Assembly: GCF_026340305.1 (NCBI RefSeq)
Contig: NZ_JAPEPI010000002.1
Span: 1-64,000 of the forward strand
Source of the DNA: Streptomyces sp. NBC_01381
GTDB lineage: Bacteria > Actinomycetota > Actinomycetes > Streptomycetales > Streptomycetaceae
Direction: 5' to 3'
Length of the DNA stretch: 64,000 nucleotides
Shown: piece after piece, positions 51,410 to 59,605 of the stretch
Layout: every line of letters starts with the position of its first letter
How positions within the stretch are numbered: the stretch's first letter is position 1
Notes under the pieces: model-generated
Databases searched by the model: none
The model's input: the letters and a program-made list of their open reading frames with translations, nothing else
Told to the model about the DNA's origin: nothing
Translations under genes and position numbers: made by a program

Positions 51410-52534
51410 GTGACTGAGATCGAGATCGGGCGCGGCAAGCGCGGCCGCAGGGCGTACGCCTTCGACGACATCGCCGTCGTACCGAGCCGTCGGACCCGCG
51501 ACCCGAAGGAGGTCTCGATCGCCTGGCAGATCGACGCCTACCGCTTCGAGCTGCCCTTCCTGGCCGCGCCGATGGACTCGGTCGTCTCGCCGCAGACCGC
51601 GATCCGCATCGGTGAGCTGGGTGGTCTGGGCGTACTGAACCTCGAGGGCCTGTGGACGCGGTACGAGGACCCGCAGCCGCTGCTCGACGAGATCGCCGAG
51701 CTGGACACGGACAACGCGACCCGTCGCCTCCAGGAGATCTACTCCGCGCCGATCCAGGCCGACCTGATCGGGCAGCGCATCAAGGAGGTGCGCGACTCGG
51801 GTGTCGTCACCGCCGCCGCGCTCTCCCCGCAGCGCACCGCCGAGTTCTCCAAGGCCGTCGTCGACGCCGGTGTGGACATCTTCGTGATCCGCGGGACGAC
51901 CGTCTCCGCCGAGCACGTCTCCGGTGCCGCCGAGCCGCTCAACCTGAAGCAGTTCATCTACGAACTCGACGTGCCGGTCATCGTCGGTGGCTGCGCCACC
52001 TACACCGCCGCGCTGCACCTGATGCGGACCGGCGCGGCCGGTGTCCTCGTCGGCTTCGGCGGCGGCGCCGCGCACACCACGCGCAACGTCCTGGGCATCC
52101 AGGTGCCGATGGCCACCGCCGTCGCGGACGTCGCGGCCGCCCGCCGTGACTACATGGACGAGTCCGGCGGCCGGTACGTGCACGTCATCGCGGACGGCGG
52201 CGTGGGCTGGTCCGGCGACCTGCCCAAGGCCATCGCCTGCGGCGCCGACTCGGTGATGATGGGCTCCCCGCTGGCCCGCGCCACGGACGCGCCCGGCAAG
52301 GGCCACCACTGGGGCATGGAGGCCGTCCACGAGGACGTGCCGCGCGGCAAGCGCGTCGACCTCGGTGTGGTCGGCACGACCGAGGAGATCCTCACCGGTC
52401 CCTCGCACATCCCGGACGGTTCGATGAACTTCTTCGGGGCGCTGCGCCGGGCGATGGCCACGACGGGCTACAGCGAGCTCAAGGAGTTCCAGCGCGTCGA
52501 GGTGACGGTCGCGGACTCGCAGCACAAGCGGTGA
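51410..52534 (+). CDS. guaB3: GuaB3-type IMP dehydrogenase-related protein
   Basis: 374 residues, IMPDH/GMPR barrel (FDDIAVVPSRRTRDPKEVSI, LAAPMDSVVS) without CBS domains. In the active-site loop VGFGGGAAHTTRNV the catalytic Cys of IMPDH is replaced (His222 by alignment of the TTR). Second IMPDH-like gene beside guaB is conserved in actinobacteria (guaB3); its reaction is uncertain. GTG start. Confidence 0.88.
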   Translation: MTEIEIGRGKRGRRAYAFDDIAVVPSRRTRDPKEVSIAWQIDAYRFELPFLAAPMDSVVSPQTAIRIGELGGLGVLNLEGLWTRYEDPQPLLDEIAELDTDNATRRLQEIYSAPIQADLIGQRIKEVRDSGVVTAAALSPQRTAEFSKAVVDAGVDIFVIRGTTVSAEHVSGAAEPLNLKQFIYELDVPVIVGGCATYTAALHLMRTGAAGVLVGFGGGAAHTTRNVLGIQVPMATAVADVAAARRDYMDESGGRYVHVIADGGVGWSGDLPKAIACGADSVMMGSPLARATDAPGKGHHWGMEAVHEDVPRGKRVDLGVVGTTEEILTGPSHIPDGSMNFFGALRRAMATTGYSELKEFQRVEVTVADSQHKR

Positions 52535-52563
52535 CGCTGCGCTGAGCAGAGCGTGTGACATAT

Positions 52564-52597
52564 GTGGGGCCCGGACGCTGGTGCGTCCGGGCCCCAC
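52564..52597. terminator. Bidirectional terminator between convergent genes
   Basis: 15-bp perfect stem GTGGGGCCCGGACGC (52564-52578) with loop TGGT and complement to 52597. Serves guaB3 and the opposing dehydrogenase-like gene. Confidence 0.85.
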
Positions 52598-52611
52598 GTG
52601 TATGCCCTTGC

Positions 52612-53865
52612 CTAGAGACGGTGCGCGGCGCCCGCCGGGGTCGCGCCTCGGGTGTCCAGGAGCAACTGCGCCTTCACGGCCAGGCCCTGCAGGTCGTACG
52701 TGCGGTGGTGCTGGAGCAGGATCGTGAGGTCGGCGTCGGCGGCCGCTTCGTAGAGGGAGTCCGCGCGGGGGACGGGGTGGCCCAGGACGCTCCAGTTCGG
52801 GACGTAGGGGTCGTGGTAGCTGACGGCGGCGCCCAGTTCCATCAGGCGGGTCGCGATCTCCTGGGCGGGGGAGCCCTGCTGGTCGGCCAGGTCGGGCTTG
52901 TAGGTGACGCCGAGCAGCAGGACGCGGGCGCCGCGGACGGACTTGCCGTGTTCGTTGAGCAGGGTCGCCGAGCGCTGGATGACGTACTGGGGCATGCGGT
53001 CGTTGACCTGCTGGGCCAGTTCGACCATGCGCAGGGGGCGGACACCGCGGGACGGGTTGGGGATGTCCAGGGGGACGCCGTGGCCGCCGACGCCGGGTCC
53101 CGGACGGAAGGCCTGGAAGCCGAAGGGCTTGGTCTCGGCGCAGCGGATGACGTCCCACAGGTCGATGCCCAGGTCGTGGCAGAGCACGGCCATTTCGTTG
53201 ACCAGCGCCATGTTCACGTGCCGGTAGTTGGTCTCCAGGAGGTGCACGGTCTCGGCCTCGCGGGGGCCACGCGCGCGTACGACCTTGTCGGTGAGGCGGC
53301 CGTAGAAGGCGGCGGCCGATTCGGTGCAGGCGGGCGTGATGCCGCCGATGACCTTGGGGGTGCCCGCGTAGCCGTGGGTGCGGTTGCCGGGGTCGAGGCG
53401 GCCGGGCGAGTAGGCGAGATGGAAGTCGCGGCCCGCGCGCAGGCCGGAGCCCGACTCCAGGATCGGGCGCAGGAATTCCTCCGTCGTGCCCGGGTACACG
53501 GGCGATTCGAGGATGACGGTGGTGTGCGGACGCAGCCGTGCGGCCAGGGCGTGCGCGGCGTCGGCCACTTGGCTCAGGTCGAGCGAGCGGTCCGCCGCCG
53601 GCGGGGTGGGCGCGCAGATGACGGCGGTGCGGACCCGGCCGAGCTCGACGGGGTCGGTGGTCGGCCTGAAGCCCCCCGAGAGCATCCGGCGGACGTCGGC
53701 GGCGGTGAGGGTGCCCTCGGCGCCGTCGCAGGGCAGGCGGCCGCCTGCCAGGTCGGTGGCGCGGACGGGGTCGTAGCCGATGGTGGCGATGCCGCCGGCG
53801 ACGGCGGCCTGGGCGAGGGGCAGGCCGAGGTGGCCGAGACCGATGACGGCGAGATCTGCGGGCAT
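52612..53865 (-). CDS. Nucleotide-sugar dehydrogenase homologue lacking catalytic residues
   Basis: Aligns throughout with UDP-glucose/UDP-ManNAc dehydrogenases (417 residues from ATG 53865; a TTG at 53886 is the alternative). Intact: NAD fold VIGLGHLGLPLA, GPGVGGH, YKPDLAD. Changed: SPER to SPGR (Gly155), the EMVKLLENT helix to ETVHLLETN (Lys to His208, Asn shifted), the catalytic GGHC to GGHG (Gly263), and DxRESP to DQQGSP (Arg to Gln330). Such losses argue against the normal two-step oxidation. The reading frame is otherwise clean. No glycan operon is adjacent. Probably a pseudoenzyme under selection, or with altered chemistry. Confidence 0.85.
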   Translation of the reverse strand: MPADLAVIGLGHLGLPLAQAAVAGGIATIGYDPVRATDLAGGRLPCDGAEGTLTAADVRRMLSGGFRPTTDPVELGRVRTAVICAPTPPAADRSLDLSQVADAAHALAARLRPHTTVILESPVYPGTTEEFLRPILESGSGLRAGRDFHLAYSPGRLDPGNRTHGYAGTPKVIGGITPACTESAAAFYGRLTDKVVRARGPREAETVHLLETNYRHVNMALVNEMAVLCHDLGIDLWDVIRCAETKPFGFQAFRPGPGVGGHGVPLDIPNPSRGVRPLRMVELAQQVNDRMPQYVIQRSATLLNEHGKSVRGARVLLLGVTYKPDLADQQGSPAQEIATRLMELGAAVSYHDPYVPNWSVLGHPVPRADSLYEAAADADLTILLQHHRTYDLQGLAVKAQLLLDTRGATPAGAAHRL

Positions 53866-54093
53866 GGCGGTGGGCCGTCCTCCCAATAGCCGGAGTGGGA
53901 CGAGCGCGCAAGCCCTGTGGACAAGGTGGACCAGCGCAATGTCAGACTAGGAGTAAATATGACCGTTATGCGGCATTGCGTGGCGCCGGATCTTGGAGTG
54001 TTGTCCACAGGCGGCGGCCGAACTCAGCGGGCTCGACCAGAATCTGGGCATGATGTGAGCGCGACCACACCCGAAACGAAACGGGAGGCAGCG

Positions 54094-55800
54094 GTGAGGA
54101 CAGCGACACTGGGGCCGGCGGAGCGTGCCGAGTCACTTGCGGAAATGGCCGAGCGGGAGCTGGACGTCCTGGTCGTGGGAGCGGGAGTGGTCGGCGCGGG
54201 CACCGCGCTCGACGCCGTGACCCGCGGTCTCTCCACGGGCTTGGTCGAGGCGCGGGACTGGGCGTCGGGCACGTCGAGCCGGTCGAGCAAGCTGATCCAC
54301 GGCGGCCTGCGCTATCTGGAGATGCTGGACTTCGCGCTGGTGCGGGAGGCGTTGAAGGAGCGCGGCCTGCTCCTGGAGCGGCTCGCCCCGCACCTCGTGA
54401 AGCCGGTGCCGTTCCTCTACCCCTTGCAGCACAAGGGCTGGGAGCGGCTCTACGCCGGGTCGGGCGTCGCCCTGTACGACGCCATGTCGATGTCCCGCGG
54501 CCATGGCCGCGGGCTGCCGATGCACCGCCATCTGAGCCGGCGTCACGCCCTGCGCGTCGCCCCGTGCCTGAAGAAGGACGCGCTGGTCGGGGCGATGCAG
54601 TACTACGACGCGCAGATGGACGACGCCCGCTATGTGGCGACGCTGGTGCGCACGGCGGCCGCCTATGGCGCGAAGGTCGCCAACCGGGCCCGGGTGAGCG
54701 GCTTCCTGCGGGAAGGTGAGCGGGTTGTCGGTGCTCGGGTACAAGACGTCGAGGGCGGCGGGGAGTACGAGGTCCGGGCCAAGCAGATCGTGAACGCGAC
54801 GGGTGTCTGGACGGACGACACCCAGGCGATGGTGGGGGAGCGGGGGCAGTTCCACGTCAGGGCGTCCAAGGGCATCCATCTGGTCGTGCCCAAGGACCGG
54901 ATCAGCTCAACGACCGGGCTGATCCTGCGGACCGAGAAGAGCGTCCTCTTCGTCATTCCGTGGGGGCGGCACTGGATCGTGGGGACGACGGACACCGACT
55001 GGGACCTGGACAAGGCGCATCCGGCGGCGTCCAGCGCCGACATCGACTATCTCCTCGAGCATGTGAACTCGGTGCTCGCGGTGCCCCTCTCGCGGGACGA
55101 CGTGCAAGGGGTGTACGCGGGCCTTCGGCCGCTGCTCGCCGGGGAGTCGGACGCCACGAGCAAGCTGTCGCGCGAGCACACGGTGGCGCATCCTGCGCCG
55201 GGCCTCGTGGTCGTCGCGGGCGGCAAGTACACGACGTACCGGGTGATGGCGAAGGACGCGGTGGACGAGGCGGTGCACGGCCTCGACCAGCGGGTCGCCG
55301 ACTGCGTCACCGAGGACATCCCGCTCGTCGGCGCGGAGGGATACAAGGCGCTGTGGAACGCGCGCGCCAGGATCGCCGCGCGCACCGGGCTCCATGTGGT
55401 GCGCGTGGAGCATCTGTTGAACCGGTACGGCTCGCTGGCGGAGGAGGTGCTCGCGCTGGTCACCGACGATCCCTCGCTGGGCGCGCCGCTGCAGGCGGCC
55501 GACGACTATCTGCGCGCCGAGATCGTCTACGCCGCGTCGCACGAGGGGGCGCGGCACCTGGACGATGTGCTGACCCGGCGTACGCGCATCTCGATCGAGA
55601 CGTTCGACCGGGGCACGCGCAGCGCACGGGAGTGCGCCGAGCTGATGGCGCCGGTGCTCGGCTGGGACAAGGACCAGGTGGAGCGGGAGGTGCAGCACTA
55701 CGAGAAGCGGGTGGAGGCGGAGCGGGAGTCGCAGCGGCAGCCGGATGATTTGACGGCTGATGCGGCACGCCTTGGGGCGCCGGACATCGTGCCGCTGTAG
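54094..55800 (+). CDS. glpD: Glycerol-3-phosphate dehydrogenase (FAD)
   Basis: Membrane-associated oxidation of glycerol-3-phosphate to DHAP. 568 residues from GTG 54094, preceded by GGGAGG; the frame is open to 53917 without homology. FAD motif VVGAGVVGAGTALDAVTRGL, substrate region SSKLIHGGLRYLE, GGKYTTYR, and a C-terminal helical domain. No glpK or glpF follows, so this may be one of several paralogues. Confidence 0.94.
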   Translation: MRTATLGPAERAESLAEMAERELDVLVVGAGVVGAGTALDAVTRGLSTGLVEARDWASGTSSRSSKLIHGGLRYLEMLDFALVREALKERGLLLERLAPHLVKPVPFLYPLQHKGWERLYAGSGVALYDAMSMSRGHGRGLPMHRHLSRRHALRVAPCLKKDALVGAMQYYDAQMDDARYVATLVRTAAAYGAKVANRARVSGFLREGERVVGARVQDVEGGGEYEVRAKQIVNATGVWTDDTQAMVGERGQFHVRASKGIHLVVPKDRISSTTGLILRTEKSVLFVIPWGRHWIVGTTDTDWDLDKAHPAASSADIDYLLEHVNSVLAVPLSRDDVQGVYAGLRPLLAGESDATSKLSREHTVAHPAPGLVVVAGGKYTTYRVMAKDAVDEAVHGLDQRVADCVTEDIPLVGAEGYKALWNARARIAARTGLHVVRVEHLLNRYGSLAEEVLALVTDDPSLGAPLQAADDYLRAEIVYAASHEGARHLDDVLTRRTRISIETFDRGTRSARECAELMAPVLGWDKDQVEREVQHYEKRVEAERESQRQPDDLTADAARLGAPDIVPL

Positions 55801-55819
55801 CGCGATCGGCGACTGCCGG

Positions 55820-55863
55820 TGCGTCGTGGTTGCGCGCGCAGTTCCCCGCGCCCCTTCGGGGCC
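55820..55863. repeat. Dispersed intergenic repeat, copy E
   Basis: Core GCGCAGTTCCCCGCGCCCC plus TTCGGGG, between convergent glpD and the serine-hydrolase gene. Confidence 0.8.
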
Positions 55864-55877
55864 GCCAGGCGGCGGCG

Positions 55878-57107
55878 CTATGTGCAGAACTCGGCTGACA
55901 GGAGCGTGCGTTCCAGGGTCGGGTCCGCTATCCCGTCCGTGTTGACCCGGAAGGTCAGGACGCGGTCGCCGTCCCGGGTGGCGGCGGTGCGGACATAGCT
56001 GCCGGCGATGTGGCCGTTGTGGCCCCAGACCGTGGTGCCGCAGGGCAGCTTCTGCGGGTAGAGGCCCATGCCGTAGCGGCCTTGTGCGGCACGGGTGTTG
56101 AGCATCTGGCGGAGCTGGGTTGCGGGGAGCAGCCGGCCGCCCAGCAGGGCGGCGTAGAAGCGGTCCAGGTCGGCGAGGGTGGAGATCAGTTCGCCCGCGG
56201 CGCCCGCGACGCGCGGGTTGAGGGCGGTGACGTCCTCGCCCTCGCTCGTGTACGCCCGGCCGTGCGGGGAGGGGAGTGTGGTGCGGGCGCCGGGGAACGA
56301 GGTGCCGGACAGGCCGAGCGGGGTGATGATGCGGCGTGTGGCCTCGGTGGCGTACGCGTTGCCGGTGACCTGCTTGATCACCATGCCGAGCACCACGTAG
56401 TTGGTGTTGGAGTAGGACCAGCGGCCGGGTGTGGTCGCCGGCAGGGCGAGGGCGGTGCGGACCGCCTCCAGGGGAGTGACGGGGATGAGGCCTTTGGTTC
56501 CGGCGGTGTAGTCGGCGAGACCGCTCGTGTGGGTCAGCAGCGCGTGCAGGGTGAGGGTGCGGCCGTCGAGGTCGGTGTCGTCCGTGTCGTTCTCGCCGCG
56601 GATGAGGCCCGGCAGGTGGCGCTCGACGGGGTCGGACAGGGACAGGCGGCGTTCGGCGGCGAGTTGGAGGACGACCGTCGCGATGAACGTCTTGGTGATG
56701 CTGCCGGCGCGGAAGTGGTCGGTGCGGCGGATGCCGGGAGTGGAGCCGGTGGCTGAAGCCGTGCCTCCGGATGTGTCGGTGGCGCCGGCGCCAGTACCGG
56801 TTTCAGCGCTCGTATCGGTGCTGTTGTTGTCCGTGCGGGTGATGAGGGCCTTGTAGGTCTGTGTGAAGTGCCAGCGTGGGCGTTGGTCCGGTTGTTGGGC
56901 CGCCTGGGGTTCGGGCTGCCCCGGCGCTGCCGGGGGCCACGGGTCCTCGCGGGTCAACAGAGCCGCGGCCGGGGCCTTGCCTCGGGTCACCAGCAGCGGA
57001 AGAGTGACGTCCGTCGCGGGTGCCGCGGCGAGCGGCGAACTGGCGGTCGGCAGGCCGAAAAGGGCCAACGCGAGGGGTATGACCAGCAGTGTCCGCGAAT
57101 TGGGCAT
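55878..57107 (-). CDS. Secreted serine hydrolase, beta-lactamase/DD-peptidase fold
   Basis: 409 residues from ATG 57107 (AAGGAGG, 7-base spacing). Signal peptide SRTLLVIPLALALFGLP. SxxK motif AGSITKTFIA, YxN motif YSNTNYVVLG, third motif HNG (GHNGHIAG). A Thr/Ser/Gly-rich insertion (NNSTDTSAETGTGAGATD) precedes the SxxK helix. Resembles D-alanyl-D-alanine carboxypeptidases of Streptomyces (class C-like). Divergent from the kinase gene; wall role likely. Confidence 0.9.
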   Translation of the reverse strand: MPNSRTLLVIPLALALFGLPTASSPLAAAPATDVTLPLLVTRGKAPAAALLTREDPWPPAAPGQPEPQAAQQPDQRPRWHFTQTYKALITRTDNNSTDTSAETGTGAGATDTSGGTASATGSTPGIRRTDHFRAGSITKTFIATVVLQLAAERRLSLSDPVERHLPGLIRGENDTDDTDLDGRTLTLHALLTHTSGLADYTAGTKGLIPVTPLEAVRTALALPATTPGRWSYSNTNYVVLGMVIKQVTGNAYATEATRRIITPLGLSGTSFPGARTTLPSPHGRAYTSEGEDVTALNPRVAGAAGELISTLADLDRFYAALLGGRLLPATQLRQMLNTRAAQGRYGMGLYPQKLPCGTTVWGHNGHIAGSYVRTAATRDGDRVLTFRVNTDGIADPTLERTLLSAEFCT

Positions 57108-57241
57108 GACCGAGCCTCCTTGTGCGAGCCCATCATGGGGGACCGTGGACCCTGGGCGTAGAGCAGTCCCCGAGTGAGGGACAATGGAGGCTCTGTCAGG
57201 GCGGGTTGCGCGGGTAGCAGCGGTAGCAGCAGAGGGGACGC

Positions 57242-59419
57242 ATGTCGGACGCGGAGAAGACGGGCCAGTCCCGTCAGGACAAGAGCGAACGTCTCCTCTC
57301 CGGGCGCTACCGGCTGGGGGAAGTGCTCGGCCGCGGCGGAATGGGAACCGTCTGGCGCGCCAAGGACGAGACACTCGGCCGCACGGTGGCCGTGAAGGAG
57401 TTGCGCTTCCCCTCGAGCATCGACGAGGACGAGAAGCGCCGCCTGATCACGCGTACGTTGCGTGAGGCGAAGGCGATCGCGCGGATCCGCAACACCAGCG
57501 CGGTGACCGTCTACGACGTGGTCGACGAGGACGACCGCCCGTGGATCGTGATGGAGCTGGTCGAGGGCAAGTCGCTCGCCGAGGCCATTCGCGAGGACGG
57601 TCTGCTGACGCCGCGGCGAGCGGCCGAGGTCGGCCTCGCCGTGCTCGACGTACTGCGCTCAGCGCACCGCGAGGGCATCCTGCACCGTGACGTGAAGCCG
57701 TCCAACGTACTGATCGCCGAGGACGGCCGGGTCGTCCTCACAGACTTCGGTATCGCGCAGGTCGAGGGCGACCCGTCGATCACGTCCACCGGCATGCTCG
57801 TCGGCGCCCCCTCGTACATCTCGCCGGAGCGGGCGCGCGGGCACAAGCCCGGTCCCGCGGCCGACCTGTGGTCCCTCGGCGGGCTGTTGTACGCGTCGGT
57901 TGAGGGCGTGCCGCCGTACGACAAGGGGTCGGCCATCGCGACCCTCACGGCGGTGATGACGGAGGACGTCGAACAGCCGACGAACGCGGGCCCCTTGGAG
58001 AAGGTCATCTATGGCCTGCTCGCCAAGGACCCCGAGCTGCGGCTCGACGACGCGGCGGCGCGGGCGCTCCTGCTTGACGTCATTCATGCGCCCGAGGTCA
58101 AGGACGAGCCGGAGCCGGTCGAGGCGACGAAGGTGGTGCCGCTGCCGCCCGCTCCTCCGGAGAAGCGGGCGAAGGCCGCGCGGTCGCCGCGGGTGGGGAT
58201 GGCGAAGCGGTTCGGCAAGGGTGGTTCCGGCCGTGGGGCCGGGGCGGCCGCAGCGGGGGCCGCGGGTGCAGCCGCAGGGTCGGCCGCGGTCGGTGCGCCG
58301 GGTAAGAAGGGCACCGACGCGCCGTCGGACGCGGCCGCTACGGCGAGTGCCACCGACACGGCGGCGGCCGGCAAGTCGGGCGATGTGTCCACGGCTTCGG
58401 ACGCCGCGGACTCCGGCGCGGGAGCGGGCACCTCTGGGGCCGGCTCCGCAGGCAAGGGCAAGAAGTCCGAGGAAGCGGCGGAGCGGCTGCGCGGCGCGCT
58501 TCAGTCGGTGCGGAAGGCGGCGGCGACGGCCGCCGCGGCGGCGTCCACGCGGGGCGCGGCGACGAACGCGGGCACGGCGGCCGGGCACCCGGAAGGCGCC
58601 CCGCCGGTTCCCGCGGCACCGCCGCGCGGGCCTGCCAAGGCCTCGGCCTCGCTCACCGATGTGGTGCCCCGGCGCACGCTCGTGATCATCTCGGTGGTCG
58701 TCGTGCTCGCGGTGCTCGGGACCGTGCTTGCCCTGGCGCTCGGCGGCGGGGACGACGGCGGTGCGCGGGACAGCAAGGGCGGCGACAAGGCCGCGTCCAG
58801 CGGGGCGACCGCGGGCGGCGGCGAGAAGGACCCGGAGAAGGACGGCGGCGCCGGGCAGGACGGCGGCGCCGAGAAGGAGAAGGACAAGGGCAAGGAGGGC
58901 TCGGGAGCGGGCACCGACCCCGCGTCCGACGCCGGTGAGGGCCAAGACCCGGGTACGGGCGACGACGGCGGCAAGGAGCCGGACGACGGCGCCGATTCGA
59001 CGTACAAGCACTCCCAGGGATTCGCGATCGGGCTGCCGAAGGGCTGGAAGTACCAGTCCACGGCGATCGCGGGCGCCCGCTTCAGCGGGCCCGACGGGCA
59101 GAAGCTCCTGATCGGCTGGACGACGACGCCCAAGGACGACCCGGTCGCCGACTGGAAGAACCAGGAGTCGGGCATGGTCCGGTCCCAGTACAAGCGGATC
59201 CGGATAGAGAAGGTCGGCTTCCGCGGCTGGAACACGGCTGACTGGGAGTTCACGTACGTCGACGGCGGCACGAAGTACCGGTCGATAGACCGTGGGTTCG
59301 TCGTCAACGGCGGTCTGGGCTACGGGATGATGTACACCGCGAAGGCCGACGACTGGGACAGCGACCGGCGCAAGGACACGTGGCGGACCTTCACGCGGAC
59401 GTTCGAGCCGAAGAAGTAG
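57242..59419 (+). CDS. Membrane Ser/Thr protein kinase 1
   Basis: 725 residues. Kinase domain (about 23-285): glycine loop LGRGGMGTVW, Lys52 in VAVKELRF, HRDVKPSN with Asp150, DFG 168-170, SPER, DLWSLG. An Ala/Gly/Ser-rich juxtamembrane linker of about 190 residues follows, then one membrane helix (about 478-500), an Asp/Gly/Lys-rich spacer and an outer domain (about 595-725, HSQGFAIGLPKGWKYQST). All catalytic residues present. AGAGGGG before ATG. Confidence 0.95.
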   Translation: MSDAEKTGQSRQDKSERLLSGRYRLGEVLGRGGMGTVWRAKDETLGRTVAVKELRFPSSIDEDEKRRLITRTLREAKAIARIRNTSAVTVYDVVDEDDRPWIVMELVEGKSLAEAIREDGLLTPRRAAEVGLAVLDVLRSAHREGILHRDVKPSNVLIAEDGRVVLTDFGIAQVEGDPSITSTGMLVGAPSYISPERARGHKPGPAADLWSLGGLLYASVEGVPPYDKGSAIATLTAVMTEDVEQPTNAGPLEKVIYGLLAKDPELRLDDAAARALLLDVIHAPEVKDEPEPVEATKVVPLPPAPPEKRAKAARSPRVGMAKRFGKGGSGRGAGAAAAGAAGAAAGSAAVGAPGKKGTDAPSDAAATASATDTAAAGKSGDVSTASDAADSGAGAGTSGAGSAGKGKKSEEAAERLRGALQSVRKAAATAAAAASTRGAATNAGTAAGHPEGAPPVPAAPPRGPAKASASLTDVVPRRTLVIISVVVVLAVLGTVLALALGGGDDGGARDSKGGDKAASSGATAGGGEKDPEKDGGAGQDGGAEKEKDKGKEGSGAGTDPASDAGEGQDPGTGDDGGKEPDDGADSTYKHSQGFAIGLPKGWKYQSTAIAGARFSGPDGQKLLIGWTTTPKDDPVADWKNQESGMVRSQYKRIRIEKVGFRGWNTADWEFTYVDGGTKYRSIDRGFVVNGGLGYGMMYTAKADDWDSDRRKDTWRTFTRTFEPKK

Positions 59420-59605
59420 CCGACCGGGGCGGAGTCGGGGTGGGAGGTGGCACCTCCATCTCCCCGGCTCGCTGTTCTGTGAGATCTCGCATCCCCTCAA
59501 TGCGCTTCGGCTCCGGCACGTATCGTGAGTACTTGCGGACCGTACGCAGCCGCAACAGGGCGTAAGACGAACGGAATTGACCACCGGGCGGACGGGGGAG
59601 GCGTC

